Part shown: in pieces, positions 18,458-28,569 of the stretch
Layout: each line of letters opens with the position of its first letter
How positions within the stretch are numbered: the stretch's first letter is position 1
From: Aurantiochytrium sp. KH105
Taxonomy: Eukaryota > Sar > Bigyra > Thraustochytrida > Thraustochytriidae
NCBI GenBank assembly: GCA_003116975.1
Contig: BGKB01000127.1
Coordinates: forward strand, 123,484 to 187,483
DNA: 64,000 nt
Direction: 5' to 3'
Translations under genes and position numbers: made by a program
The notes under the pieces: generated by a model
The model's input: only the letters and a program-made list of their open reading frames with translations
Told to the model about the DNA's origin: nothing
The model's database searches: none

Positions 18458-19825
18458 ATGTCGTCGCTGATGGCCATGCCGCTCATCATCGTTAATCTTG
18501 GCGGCGAGATGATGTATGTGTTGAACCAGCGTCTCGAGGCGCAAGCCATTCCGCAAGAAAAGGCACGTCAAGTCATGGACGAGGTCATCGGCGCCATGTT
18601 CAATGCAACGTTTGTAGACGCGCTCTTCAAGCCGAACCCAGTGTACACCTTTCGTGCAACCAAGCTCATTTTCCAAAAGCTCGCGCACTGTTCAATCATG
18701 AAGCTGAATGAGACAAGCATGGGCAAGTTGTACGATCTCATGACCATGGTGTTCAAGTTTCAGATTCTCGCAAGTCGGTCGCCGCGTGATATTATCGAAA
18801 TCTCCCTCAAACACATCGACAACATGAAGGACATTGTCAGCCCCTCCTTGCGAGACACGCTCGAAGCTTGCGCAGAGCGCGTCAAGACGACCTACGAGGC
18901 ATTTTCGACGGGCCAACTCTGGGCTCTGCGTCAAACCTTGCTTGAATTCTTGCAAGGTCGCAACGTCAAAATTAGTCTTCTCTTGCAGGAAAACTTTCAG
19001 ACACGCAACGGAAAGTTCATCGTCAATCTCGACGGCCCCTGTCCTTGCGAGACGCCGCTGCCGGGCAAGATTCGATACTACGACGTGGAGAACTCAATTT
19101 CGCGCGAATCTGAGGCGGATCTTGGCGTTTTCAAGGTCGCGCAACCTGACGAATACGACGAAGAGTCCTACAGAGAGACCCAATCACTTCTAGGTGACAA
19201 CTTGTATGCCATGTTTCGCGGAGGCGCGAGCGCCAAACCCGAAGCATCAAACCAAGCGGAAGAAGACCAGAGTGCAAACGAAGAAAAAGACAGCGCAGAG
19301 GCAAAATCCAGTGCCGAGGAGGAAAAGTCGGTCAGCGGCGCAGACGAAATGAACATTCTCGCAAATCTCATCGTTCCACCGTCGGCATCGACCTCGCGCA
19401 AAGCACCTAGCTTTCGACTTAATCTTTTTGGGGCTGCCAACGAGGACTTCGGCATCGATCCTTTTGAAAAGAGTCGTCCAACCTCGAATCAGCCTGTCGC
19501 CGAATCGAAACACCCTGATCGGGGTGTGACCATGAAGTTTGATGCCAAGGCCTCCCATCGGTCCCTTGGTGACCGCATGAAAGATTTGGACATGGATGAT
19601 CACGCACCGGCTACGTCTTCTTCTTCTTCTTCTTCTTCTTCTTCTTCTTCTTCTGCAGCTGCTGCTGACAAACTGAGCGCATATGGTGGTCGCCGCCTCG
19701 AGCCGGGCGCAAGCAAGACAGCCGACGAGGATGACGACATGACGTCGAATGGGGAGGCTGACGACGATGACGACGATCTTCTCGACCTCATGGACCAAGC
19801 CACAGCTGTCGGATCGCATAAATAA
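18458..19825 (+). CDS. OSCP1: OSCP1 (organic solute carrier partner 1/NOR1) homologue
   Basis: A 455-residue intronless frame starting at ATG 18458. The first 240 residues match the OSCP1 family closely. Diagnostic stretches are 'NLGGEMMYVLNQRL' near the start, 'LAHCSIMKLN' and 'MGKLYDLMTMVFKFQ' in the first half. OSCP1 was named for enhancing organic-solute transport in mammals and is also expressed in ciliated cells. The C-terminal half is low complexity and acidic with a poly-Ser run from a TTC array (19615-19654). It ends 99 bp from the stop of the convergent MORN gene. Confidence 0.88.
   Translation: MSSLMAMPLIIVNLGGEMMYVLNQRLEAQAIPQEKARQVMDEVIGAMFNATFVDALFKPNPVYTFRATKLIFQKLAHCSIMKLNETSMGKLYDLMTMVFKFQILASRSPRDIIEISLKHIDNMKDIVSPSLRDTLEACAERVKTTYEAFSTGQLWALRQTLLEFLQGRNVKISLLLQENFQTRNGKFIVNLDGPCPCETPLPGKIRYYDVENSISRESEADLGVFKVAQPDEYDEESYRETQSLLGDNLYAMFRGGASAKPEASNQAEEDQSANEEKDSAEAKSSAEEEKSVSGADEMNILANLIVPPSASTSRKAPSFRLNLFGAANEDFGIDPFEKSRPTSNQPVAESKHPDRGVTMKFDAKASHRSLGDRMKDLDMDDHAPATSSSSSSSSSSSSSAAAADKLSAYGGRRLEPGASKTADEDDDMTSNGEADDDDDDLLDLMDQATAVGSHK
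19615..19654. repeat. TTC trinucleotide array coding poly-Ser
   Basis: An uninterrupted TTC array within OSCP1, read in the TCT frame as serine. It lies in the non-conserved C-terminal half. Confidence 0.85.
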
Positions 19826-19924
19826 GGAATAAAATTAAAGAAACATGATGAATGCTGACTGAAAGTTTTTGGATTCGATCTCATTGGTACAAAGTTACAG
19901 ATGTCGATTCTCATCATTTATTCC

Positions 19925-20473
19925 TTATGCGGATTTGCTCTCGTCCGTTAAGCGGAGTCCAGCAAAAGCGCGTTCCCGAATCATCTTGGCCTCTTCTTCG
20001 CCGACAGTACGAATGACAACGTTGTTTGCGTAGCTGTGCACGTTTCCTGTTCGCGGGTCGAAATAACCTTCCAGACAATCATACATGCCGTACGGCACAG
20101 TTTGGTCGCTACGACGCAAAAGCGTTGCACCACTGGGCTTGATACCGTTCTCGTGCTCTTCCCAGAATCGCCTATCGCGCGCAGTGCAAAACTCCCACTC
20201 TGCTTTCTCCTCGTACGCGAGACCGTCCTCAAAGGTGAACTCGCCTCGCACGAGTTGGCCCTTCTCCCAGGTTCCGGCAAAAGATCCTTTGCCCGGGAGA
20301 TGCAGCACGCCTTCGCCATGAAAGCACCCATTGAGAAAAGGTCCCACGTACCGCGTCCCATTCTCGAACTTGTATTCCACAGGCTCCTTCGACTCCATCC
20401 GGCCTTGCACAAAGTCTCCCGCGTACTCTCCGCCAGGGAGCCTGAGCTGCTCCACGTCCTCCATGTCTGCCAT
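19925..20473 (-). CDS. MORN5: MORN5-like MORN-repeat protein
   Basis: 182 residues, ATG at 20473. Three to four MORN-type units (Tyr-x-Gly-x-Phe/hydrophobic-x-x-Gly) run from about residue 13 to 85, seen as 'GEYAGDFVQG', 'GTRYVGPFLNG', 'GKGSFAGTWEKG'. Downstream, 'CLEGYFDPRTGNV' (about 130-142) followed by a basic/acidic tail resembles the conserved C-terminal half of MORN5, a protein associated with motile cilia and sperm. MORN repeats bind membranes or scaffold cytoskeletal assemblies. The gene is tail-to-tail with OSCP1 at 99 bp. Confidence 0.8.
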   Translation of the reverse strand: MADMEDVEQLRLPGGEYAGDFVQGRMESKEPVEYKFENGTRYVGPFLNGCFHGEGVLHLPGKGSFAGTWEKGQLVRGEFTFEDGLAYEEKAEWEFCTARDRRFWEEHENGIKPSGATLLRRSDQTVPYGMYDCLEGYFDPRTGNVHSYANNVVIRTVGEEEAKMIRERAFAGLRLTDESKSA

Positions 20474-21637
20474 CGTCTCTGCGCGAGCGTCGCTTGATCC
20501 TTGCTCTTCCCTTGCAGCTTTGCTTTCTCTGCGCGCGAACCGCGCTGCTCACCCGGCAACTGGTTGATCCAACTGGACACGGTCCGCGCCGGGGCTAGGC
20601 CTACTTTTGTTTCTTTTTTTTTTTTTTACTCAAACGGTGTGTACCATCTCGCAACCCACCACGGAACCTTGTATTTATCCAAGTTGCGACTGTCCACTTT
20701 ACTGTCTTACAGCAGTGGACAGCGGGTTAGCGACGCGCAGTGAGTGCTGCAGATGCCCAGCGAGTGCTGCCTAGAAAGAAGGAAAGCTGGTTGTTACCCA
20801 CGAGACTTTGAAGCAGCGATCCGACGGGAAGGATGGGCGCAAACTCACTCACGCAGCAGGAATTCAAGCGTAACACGTTGGCAATAGATGCATGGGGGAA
20901 AGAAAAAGTTCAGCGGCGCATAGGGGTTTTTGAAGGGCGACTTGGCTCTCTAGTCGCAAACGCGAACCTGAATCCAGGGATATTTTATTCTTCTTTTTCT
21001 CCCAAGACTTTTTTTTGACAAGAGTGAGACTTTTGATTGACCCAAGTCTTTCCAATTCAAGAGTTAGAACCAATTGCGACAACTGTGTCGCTGGGTCACA
21101 AGGTATCAGCACGACATTCGCATGGAGTTGATGAGGGAGGAACAACCCTTTGGCACGGCGTATCGAACGCCGAAGGTATCGACGCAAACGAATTCTGCGA
21201 CAACTTATTTTTAAAGCCCATGCTTCGAAGGTCTTTTGCGGTCGCTACGGTGGAAGTTTGTTGCCCTATTGTTGACTTTGTTTGTCAATGTCTGCCTCTT
21301 CACGATCATTTCCTCCGAAGAATTCCCACATTGTCTGCAAGCCTGAGGAGAGAGTGATCTGAGAGTGCGAGTGCGCTGAGAGTGCGAGTGCGCTGAGAGT
21401 GCGCGTAAAAGAAGTGCACAAGCTCATGGGAACGGAGCTGGCATAAAAGGTCGAATCGCCGGCGCCCGCCTTGTTTTTGATCCTGCATGAAAACGATTTT
21501 GATGGGTATAGTTGCTGCCATTTTCTTTTTCTTTCTTTCTTTTGGTCTCGAAGGACGATCGATGAAGCAGAGAACAAATTGAGAGACTGGCGGAGCGCAA
21601 AATCCGAGGAGAGAGTTGCGCGCGCGCGCTCGCGAGG
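20474..21637. other. Divergent intergenic region
   Basis: This 1.16-kb region separates the MORN gene (-) and the UBA/PUB gene (+). It contains a T-homopolymer near 20617-20628 and an imperfect 17-18-bp tandem repeat with core 'gagagtgcgagtgcgct' at about 21358-21405. No coding signal was recognised. Confidence 0.5.
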
Positions 21638-23091
21638 ATGGCTGCGATGGCGTCGGACGATGGCTCGGTGCTGCAGCAGCTCATGGACATGGGCTTTGCA
21701 GAGGAGGACTGCAAGCGCGCGCTTGCTAAGGCTGAGCATGCCACCGTGGACGCCGCAGTACGTGTTGTGTCTCAACGACAACGTGCGCACACTCGCGCGC
21801 TCGGGTTGTGTCGTAGACAGGTCCAAGAGGCCATGGAAAAGGACAAAAGAGGAATCAGTCACTAACTAGCATGAAATTGTAGCTGCAATGGCTTGTGAGC
21901 AACGACGGCAAAGCCGACGATGAAAGCAAAAACGCTGACTCAGCAAAAGCAGAGCCCAAGGACGCTAATGGAGACTCGACAATGGGCGACGAAGCTGCAG
22001 GCGCGCCAGATACGGATACGGAAGGAATCAAAGTCGTACGTTAAAAAGAGAAGGAACCCCTTATCCGCACTGGACTCCTCATCTGAACAATGCGAAAGCA
22101 TTGTGATGTGAAAATTGTAGGCGTCTGACATTGTTGCACTTCATTTCAATCTCAGGTTCGTTCCTACAAGTGCGTGGACACAGGAAAGCTCTTCCGCACG
22201 ATGCAGGACGCGCAGCTGTACGCGGAGCGCACAGGGCACTCAAACTTTGAAGAGTCCGATATCGAGGTCCCGCCCCTTTCCGAGGAAGAAAAAGCTGAGA
22301 AATTGGCCCAGCTCCGCGCCAAGGTCGAAGAGCGGCGCAAACAGCGAGCCGAAGAAGAGAAACAGGCCGAGCTCACGCGCGAACTTGAGCGTCGGCGTGG
22401 CGGGAGGGAGATGGCTGCCATCAAGTAAGTGAGACCACAACAGTGAAGAAGGAAGTCCCGGGCGAGACGCACGAATGGCTCACCAAAACTCGTTTTATCC
22501 GTGCTCTTGCGCAGAGAGGAGCACGAAAAGCTCCAGCGCGAGCGTGAAATTGAGCTCGAAAAGCGGGAAAAGGCTGCTTTCAAGGCACAACGAGACCGTC
22601 TTCGCCAGGAGATTGCAAATGATAAAGCTGAGCGCGCTGCAGAGGCCGCGCGGCGGCGAGGCGAGACGCCAGATCAGGTGAAAAAGGCATTCCAAGAGGC
22701 GTACGATCGCGCATTGGGCAAGGAGAAGGACCAAGAAAAGGCTGCTCAAAAGGCGGCCCTCTCTGCAGAGGAAAAGATGGACGCTGCAATCAAGGACTTG
22801 GCTGCATACCGCGCTGGTGGCGATGGCGAGCGCGCGTTGTCGACCATCAAGAAGATGCTGTCCAATATTGTCTCGACTCCTGAGGAGCCCAAGTTCAAGC
22901 AGATCAACTTGCAAAATGCCGCATTCAAAAAGCGCGTAGCCTCGCTCATGGGCGGCGTGGCGCTCTTCAAGGCTTGTGGCTTTAACAAGGACACCGTGCA
23001 GCAAAAGCTCATTCTCGAAGATGATGCCCTCAACGTCTCCTTGCTGGAGACCGCCGTCTCGAAGATTGATGCTGCTCTTGCGAAAGCTTGA
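21638..23091 (+). CDS. UBA and PUB domain protein, four exons
   Basis: Exons 21638-21757, 21883-22035, 22156-22424 and 22515-23091 join in frame to 372 residues. Donors are GTACGT, GTACGT and GTAAGT; acceptors end TAG, CAG and CAG; intron 1 holds a CTAAC branch-like site. Exons 1-2 together form one UBA domain (about 8-47; 'LMDMGFAEEDCKRAL' then 'LQWLVSN'), so the first junction is well supported. Exon 3 opens with 'YKCVDTGKLFR', a zinc-finger-like segment found in related plant UBA proteins, followed by a long charged helix. The C-terminus (about 280-370) is a PUB/PUG domain, which binds the tail of the AAA ATPase p97/Cdc48. The expected role is to bring ubiquitylated clients to p97. Confidence 0.85.
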
Positions 23092-23215
23092 GCCGTGTTT
23101 GCCAACAGAGCACGACACACACAGCAGAGGGTAGCGGAACTCGATACATTTTCATCTTCTATCTGACTTACACCAGAGTGCTTTCCGTGACGGAAAGGAG
23201 ATAGGAAGGGAAAGT

Positions 23216-23271
<56 letters not shown>

Positions 23272-23673
23272 TTGATTTGATTGCTTGTTTGATATTCCTC
23301 TTTCCTCTCACTGTCTTTGCTCTTCTCTCCCTCCACCCCCCTCCACCCGAGTCTCTCGAGTGCGTCACAGTGACAGTGAGTGAAGAGGGGTCCCCGTACG
23401 CACCCAAAAGGGTACACACCCATGTCCTCGCGCTGGTGGCGCCGAGTTCTGCGCTGCAAGGCAAAAACCCACGAGCCCCGTGCAGTCCTACAACAGCGTG
23501 CGCGCGCGTGTGGCTGCCGTTGCTACTCGGAGTTGGTCTTGCATCTTCGCGTAGTCTTCTGGAGTTGCGTGTTTGCGCGACTGTTCGAAGGAGCGACCTG
23601 ACGTTTGTTGGCGTCCTCGCGGAGTTCCTGCGCGTGTGCAAGGAAGGGACTTCAATCAACAACAAAAAGCACC
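23092..23673. other. Intergenic region with TTGC microsatellite
   Basis: The 582-bp gap between two co-directional genes. It is dominated by a (TTGC)n array at 23216-23271. An open frame running across it (23220 onward) is generated by that array and is not a gene. Confidence 0.6.
23216..23271. repeat. (TTGC)14 microsatellite
   Basis: Fourteen tetramer copies with no interruption in the core, followed by degenerating TTTGAT units. Confidence 0.95.
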
Positions 23674-24927
23674 ATGGACAGCACGGACCTCGCCCTGCTC
23701 AGCCTTGTCAAGGCGCACCTGGAGACGAGCAAGTCGTCCAAGGTTGCAAAACTCGCCAAGTCGCTCACAAAGGCGGTCGAGGAGGAGCTCCCTGAAGTCG
23801 GCGAGCTCACTCTCAAGGACCTCTACGAAAAGCACCTCAAGGAGAACCCCGCTGCTCAAGTGGACAGCGACGACAGCAGCAGCGACAGCGACTCTGAGGA
23901 CGAGGACAAGGAAGACAAGAAGGAAAAGGTCGAGGCCAAGGAGGAAGAGGATAGCAGCAGCGAGGACGAAAGTAGCGACTCCGATGATGAGGAGGAGGAT
24001 GAGGACGATGCTACGAAAAAGGAGGCTGCCAAGGCTGACTCCGACGCCGACGATGAGTCCTCTGATTCGGACGAGGATGACGACTCCTCTTCCTCGGACG
24101 ACGACTCTGATGCCGAAGAAGAGGAAAAGGAAGACGAAGAAGATATGAAGGCTTCCGAGGCTGCCAAGGAGGAGAAGAAGGAAACCAAAAGAAAGAGCAA
24201 GGAGGATGAAGAAGAAGACGACAAGAGCGAGTCGTCCTCCGACTCTGACGAATCGTCATCATCCGAAGAAGAGTCTTCCGATGACGAAGACGAAAAGGAG
24301 GACGAGTTCTCCAAGAAGACAGAGACCAAGGCTAAGGCCGAGGCTGAAGAGGAGGAGAGCAGCGACTCTGACGACTCGTCATCGTCTTCTTCCGAGGAAG
24401 AGGAAGAAGAGGAGAAGAAGGAGAAAAAGACAGAAAGCAAGGCTTCTAAAAAGAAGAAGGAAAGCAGTGACGAGGAATCTTCTGATGACTCCGAAGACTC
24501 GGACGACGAAAAGGAAGAAACCACCAAAAAACAAGAGACCGCCGAGGAGGAGAAAACAGTCAAGACCACGGTTGAAGCCGACGCAGAGCCTGCCCCGGAA
24601 GCCAACCCTCGCAAGAGACGGCGATCGGCAGCCGGTATCGACACAGAAGAGCCTCCTCGGAAGCGCCAGGAAGGCAAGCGATTTGAGCGCGTGGATGTCG
24701 GCTTTTGGAATTCTCAAATCAAGGACGATCGTCTCCGCGACAACTCTTATGCTGCAGCTTTTGGCAACGATGGCTGGGGAGCCAAGGCCAGTGACACTCT
24801 TATGCGTGTTCGCGGCAAGGACTTTCGCCACGAGAAGACAAAGAAGAAGCGCGGCGGCTACCGTGGCGGTCTTATTGACAACAACTTTGTCGCCAGTGTG
24901 CAATTCAGCGATAGCGATGACGAATGA
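23674..24927 (+). CDS. NOLC1: SRP40/Nopp140-type nucleolar phosphoprotein
   Basis: 417 residues, ATG at 23674 in the context 'accatgg'. The first 60 residues are a helical LisH-like domain ('LALLSLVKAHLE...'). The centre (about 65-330) is a series of Ser/Asp/Glu acidic blocks alternating with Lys-rich stretches, the CK2-phosphorylated repeats of Nopp140. The last 75 residues are the diagnostic SRP40 C-terminal domain: 'DNSYAAAFGNDGWG', then 'GKDFRHEKTKKKRGGYRGG'. Nopp140 works as a chaperone for box H/ACA and C/D snoRNPs between nucleolus and Cajal bodies. It converges with the CFAP161 gene, with 107 bp between stops. Confidence 0.9.
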   Translation: MDSTDLALLSLVKAHLETSKSSKVAKLAKSLTKAVEEELPEVGELTLKDLYEKHLKENPAAQVDSDDSSSDSDSEDEDKEDKKEKVEAKEEEDSSSEDESSDSDDEEEDEDDATKKEAAKADSDADDESSDSDEDDDSSSSDDDSDAEEEEKEDEEDMKASEAAKEEKKETKRKSKEDEEEDDKSESSSDSDESSSSEEESSDDEDEKEDEFSKKTETKAKAEAEEEESSDSDDSSSSSSEEEEEEEKKEKKTESKASKKKKESSDEESSDDSEDSDDEKEETTKKQETAEEEKTVKTTVEADAEPAPEANPRKRRRSAAGIDTEEPPRKRQEGKRFERVDVGFWNSQIKDDRLRDNSYAAAFGNDGWGAKASDTLMRVRGKDFRHEKTKKKRGGYRGGLIDNNFVASVQFSDSDDE

Positions 24928-25034
24928 ATGTGTACAGCGCAAGCTCCACATTTTCTTCCTCTTTTTGGCCGCGCACCTTCAATTTCTATCCTCAAAAAAT
25001 ATATGTTTCTCTCTCTTTCGGTTCATTCATTCAC

Positions 25035-25730
25035 TCATTCATAGTGATTCTTCTCCTCGGCGTCTCCATTGTCCGTCAGCGCCGAACAAATGCTGTCCAT
25101 AGAGAGAGTCGACGGCTGGTTCCGCAAGAAACACTGCACGTAGACTTTCGCCAGTCCAGGGGCGAAAGTAAGTACTGCATCTTCAATGTCTTTGTTTTCG
25201 AGTGTTTCGTGAGATTCAAGTCGTTCCAATGTCGCCAGAAAGTCGTCCATGCAGGATTCAAGTGCAACGCGCAAGGCTTCAGTGGCAATGGAGGGGCTCA
25301 GCGCAATCAGGCCTCTCTCATCGCGAGCCATCTCAGGGTCGCAAGCAACGCAAAATTGCCACGTGTGCGCCGGGCTTGCCTTGGTAACTGGCTTGGCAAA
25401 AGTCTCGAATTCTTCGACGTTGGAAAGCTTTCCGGAAAATCCAAACCTGGTGGAGCTCGACAATGCTTGATTGCTCATCCGATGCTTGATGAAAAAGGCA
25501 TCTCCAACCTTGACAGGTGCACGAGAAACATTGACACGCCAACCCGCGTCGCCAGGAAGCGAGGACTCAATCTTCCATTCTGCTTGCTTGCTATGAGTCT
25601 TGCTCACACGCACATCTGACTCACTCGCGAGCTTCGATACGCGCTGATACGATTTTGGCTCGCAGGTCACCCAAGCATTCGAAAGAACAACGCCATCTGC
25701 GTTCGCAGTAAGTACCTGTGCATACGCAAA

Positions 25731-25769
<39 letters not shown>

Positions 25770-26266
25770 GGTCAGCACGAAGGACACAAATCGTCTCGGG
25801 CCTCGGGCCTAGCGTCTAGTCTATGGGGGATTTCGAAACTTACAGGATCGCAAATGAGGGCAAAGACGTCGCCATAGCACAAAGGCGTGTCGGTGGGAAT
25901 CTCTTGGTCATGCGGTGGCACAATGCGAAAGACAGTTCTTGCCATGGGCCGGATCTCACTGGTCGGCCAGGTTGATACCATCCAATCGTCGCCGGCAGGA
26001 TGTACAGCGAGATAGCCTCCCGTTTCGCTGTTTTCGAGCATGACCGAATCCCCAAAGCAAAGAGCCTCATCCTGATGTTTAAAGGTCAGAGGACATCCTT
26101 GCAATGCGTGTTGAAATACCGTGTGCCGCTCTGAAAGCAGCAGCTTATTGGCCTTCTTTCGTGCAAGGTACTCGGCGAATTTGATCTCCTCCTCCTGCAC
26201 GTCTTCGGACCAGTTACCAACAAGCGTTTGCTGGCCATACTGCGTCGTACCGGTCTGCAGCGCCAT
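25035..26266 (-). CDS. CFAP161: CFAP161 (cilia- and flagella-associated protein 161), two exons
   Basis: Exon 1 runs 26266-25844 (ATG at 26266) and exon 2 runs 25715-25035; the 128-nt intron has donor GTAAGT and acceptor CACAG, phase 0, joining '...LICDP' to 'VLTANADG...' for 367 residues. The N-terminus 'VGNWSEDVQEEEIK' and the following 'HQDEALCFGDSVML' match the CFAP161 family, a microtubule inner protein of motile-cilium doublets. The product is longer than the human one (about 300 residues) by a C-terminal helical extension of some 70 residues. The intron contains a (GA)n run at 25733-25763. Confidence 0.85.
25733..25763. repeat. (GA)n dinucleotide run inside the CFAP161 intron
   Basis: On the transcribed minus strand this reads as a CT-rich polypyrimidine stretch between donor and acceptor, close enough to the acceptor to act as its pyrimidine tract. 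Confidence 0.85.
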
Positions 26267-26952
26267 TTGCGCAGGTCGCTCTTCTTACGAGTCCAGCGCG
26301 TTCTCTTGCTCTCGACCGTCGAGACTGCCGTGCGTGCGCGGTACTTTTTGCGCCGCGGGTCGCCCTTCCTTTTGGTGGCGTTTTGCCTGTACTCACAAGC
26401 AAAGCAATCACACTGTGCGAGGCGGGAAAAAGAAAAGAAAAGTTTGCACAAAGATCCTTGCCTAGCCTCTCGTACCTGGAGTCTCGGAGGGCGATGGCAA
26501 ATGATTGTCTTCCCGTCCTGCCATTTATTCGAAGCAACTTGAAGTCCCGCCTGCAACTCGCTCGTAAAGGGCCAACGGATCAATTATGGGAACCAAGGGA
26601 ACATCTTGCCTAACTAACATGTAAGTGTCTCTGTATGATCTGGCTTGGAAGGGGCTGCTCGGGCTACATGTCATGGAGTCTCGAGCCTTCAAGGAAAAGG
26701 TCCAAGAATGCGCGAGAACTTGAATCTCAGAACTCTTTTTTTAAATTGTGAGTAGTTGTTTTTTGACAAAGGAAAGGAGGCGCATGCACTACGAGCAAGC
26801 ACATCTGACATCTCGAGCTAGCTAGGTCTATCATTGTGTGATTCTGCGCAAGCTAAAAATATTCAATTTTGTTCTCATGCTTGTGCACATCTTGCAGCTG
26901 CAAAGCTAACCTTAGTTGACGATAACTTAGATCGATAATGGGATGATGATTC
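26267..26952. other. Intergenic region
   Basis: 686 bp between two minus-strand genes, holding the 5' region of CFAP161. No coding signal, repeat array or RNA gene was recognised. Confidence 0.5.
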
Positions 26953-27278
26953 TCATGACGACGACGATGACGACGGGGATGATGCGGCATTCGTTGCAGA
27001 TAAGTTTGATGCTTCGGGAATCTCGCCAACATCCACATGTTTGTTCTGCATCACAGCGATGACACAGTCCTTGTACTCGTCAAATTCATCCTGCACATCG
27101 CTTGTTAGAAACAACACATTCCTCATTTCATTTCATATCATTCCGGAAAATATACGTGCGCACTTACCTGGCATCCAGGCATCACATTGCCCTTCATGAA
27201 CTCCTCCGTGTACCACTGCCGGAAGCAGTTTTCATAGACCTGCTTGATCTTGGCACACTTCTTGTTTGCCTTCTCCAT
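26953..27278 (-). CDS. TRIAP1: TRIAP1/Mdm35 twin CX9C protein, two exons
   Basis: Exon 1 27278-27168 and exon 2 27090-26953 join at phase 0 (donor GTAAGTG, acceptor GTGCAG, 77-nt intron) into 82 residues. The product has both halves of a twin CX9C motif: 'CAKIKQVYENC' in exon 1 and 'CQDEFDEYKDC' spanning the splice junction. The segment 'CFRQWYTEEFMKG' matches the TRIAP1/Mdm35 family signature. In the mitochondrial intermembrane space Mdm35 is imported by the Mia40 disulphide relay and stabilises Ups/PRELI proteins, which carry phosphatidic acid for cardiolipin synthesis. The Ser-rich tail is not conserved. The restored second cysteine pair strongly supports the intron. Confidence 0.88.
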
Positions 27279-27630
27279 GGTGCCTTTTCTCGCTCTTCTT
27301 TACCACGCCGTCGAAGGCCAGCCACCCAAGCAGCGGCGCCTGCAACTCTCGCGTTGCTCTCCACGGACGGAGCTTGCCTGTCGCGCTCACGACCGGAGCG
27401 GAGGGGCGTTTGCGCAGCTACGGGTCTCCAGCGTCGCCCACGAGCAAGACCACCACGGCCCTGCTTCGCGGAGGTCAGTTCGCGGTGGAGGGCCTCGAGG
27501 CGATCAATCCGATCAGCTAATGCCAAGCCCACACGCACTCTGGTGAGAGGCGTCGCGCGACAAGACAAGACAACGCACGCCGCGGACAGGCCGGGAGTCG
27601 AGTCGAGTCGAGTCAAGCAGCCGCCTGCTG
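27279..27630. other. Intergenic region upstream of TRIAP1
   Basis: 352 bp, GC-rich. The open frames that cross it on both strands are compositional. It contains a GAGTC-type pentamer run at about 27596-27616. Confidence 0.45.
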
Positions 27631-27963
27631 CTACGCCGTGCGCCCTTTGAAAGAAAAATGCACGTCTGGATGGACCTTGCTTTTGGCGCTCTGCGATGAG
27701 ACCTTTGCTTTCGTGTGCCACTTTCGGAACGAGGTGCATTCAATAATACTTAACACAAGCACAATTGCCACAATGTGGACAAGGATAATAGCCAAGCACA
27801 TAGCACAAGCCCTGGTTGAACGTTCTACATGTTGCGACGCACAAGGGACAGATGCGAACGGAGGTTTTTCGAAAGACGCTAGCCAGCGCATGAAGCCTGC
27901 CATGTTTTTCTCGAGCGAGTTCGATTCACTTGAGCTCGATTCCCCAGTTTGCGATATGGACAT
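27631..27963 (-). CDS. Possible small single-pass membrane protein
   Basis: A 110-residue frame, ATG at 27963, stop TAG at 27631. I do not recognise it. The N-terminal half is Ser/Glu-rich. Residues about 62-85 form one strongly hydrophobic segment ('CLAIILVHIVAIVLVLSII'), then a basic tail. An overlapping plus-strand frame of similar length (27638-28156) exists but has no such ordered profile. A membrane protein of the tail-anchored or short bitopic type is possible. With no homology to lean on this may also be a chance frame. Confidence 0.35.
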   Translation of the reverse strand: MSISQTGESSSSESNSLEKNMAGFMRWLASFEKPPFASVPCASQHVERSTRACAMCLAIILVHIVAIVLVLSIIECTSFRKWHTKAKVSSQSAKSKVHPDVHFSFKGRTA

Positions 27964-28569
27964 TATCGAAACGCCCAGCCTACAGCCCTTGCTGTCTCTT
28001 TTGTGGAACGGCGCGTCTTCGTATACAGCCACGCCTCTCCATAGAATGCAAAAATGTCGAAGAGGAGCGTTTTCCAACACAATCTCCAGCATTGTCTTGC
28101 CATATATAATATTTCGATCATCCTCTCTTCGCTACAACTTTACGTTGCACTTGTAGAGCCGAGCGTTGCGCTCTTTTCGCTTCTTCCACACACCTCCCCT
28201 CCAAGCGACTCACTTCTTCTGCTCTTGGGACGGTCCGGATTTCTGTCGTTTCGAGAGTTGCAGAGCGCGGAATTCCGGGACGTGCCAAAGTGGCAGGCAC
28301 CGTCTTTCTTGCAGTGGCTCCTGGGCTTGTCTTCGCGAGCCAGACAGAGAGGCACGTGAACAAACAAACCACCTGACAGACCTGCATGTGTAGATAGCTC
28401 GAAGGCCTGCCTCGTCGCGCGCCCAGAAGCGTGGTCAGGCACGACCCCGAACGAAGTCAGCGCAGCCGCCCGCTCGTGCGTCTGCTCGCTTCGTTCGCAC
28501 GAAAGTCAACACCGTCGAGCCGTGAGACGTTGGAGAGATCTTCGCGGGACACCTTCGTTGGCGGCGACC
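27964..28569. other. Intergenic region
   Basis: 606 bp upstream of the orphan membrane gene. No repeats or RNA genes stand out; the open frames on both strands look compositional. Confidence 0.45.

Noticed and set aside
27638-28156. 172-codon plus-strand frame opposite the small membrane protein
   Set aside because: No ordered profile; the minus strand has the hydrophobic helix, and even that call is weak.
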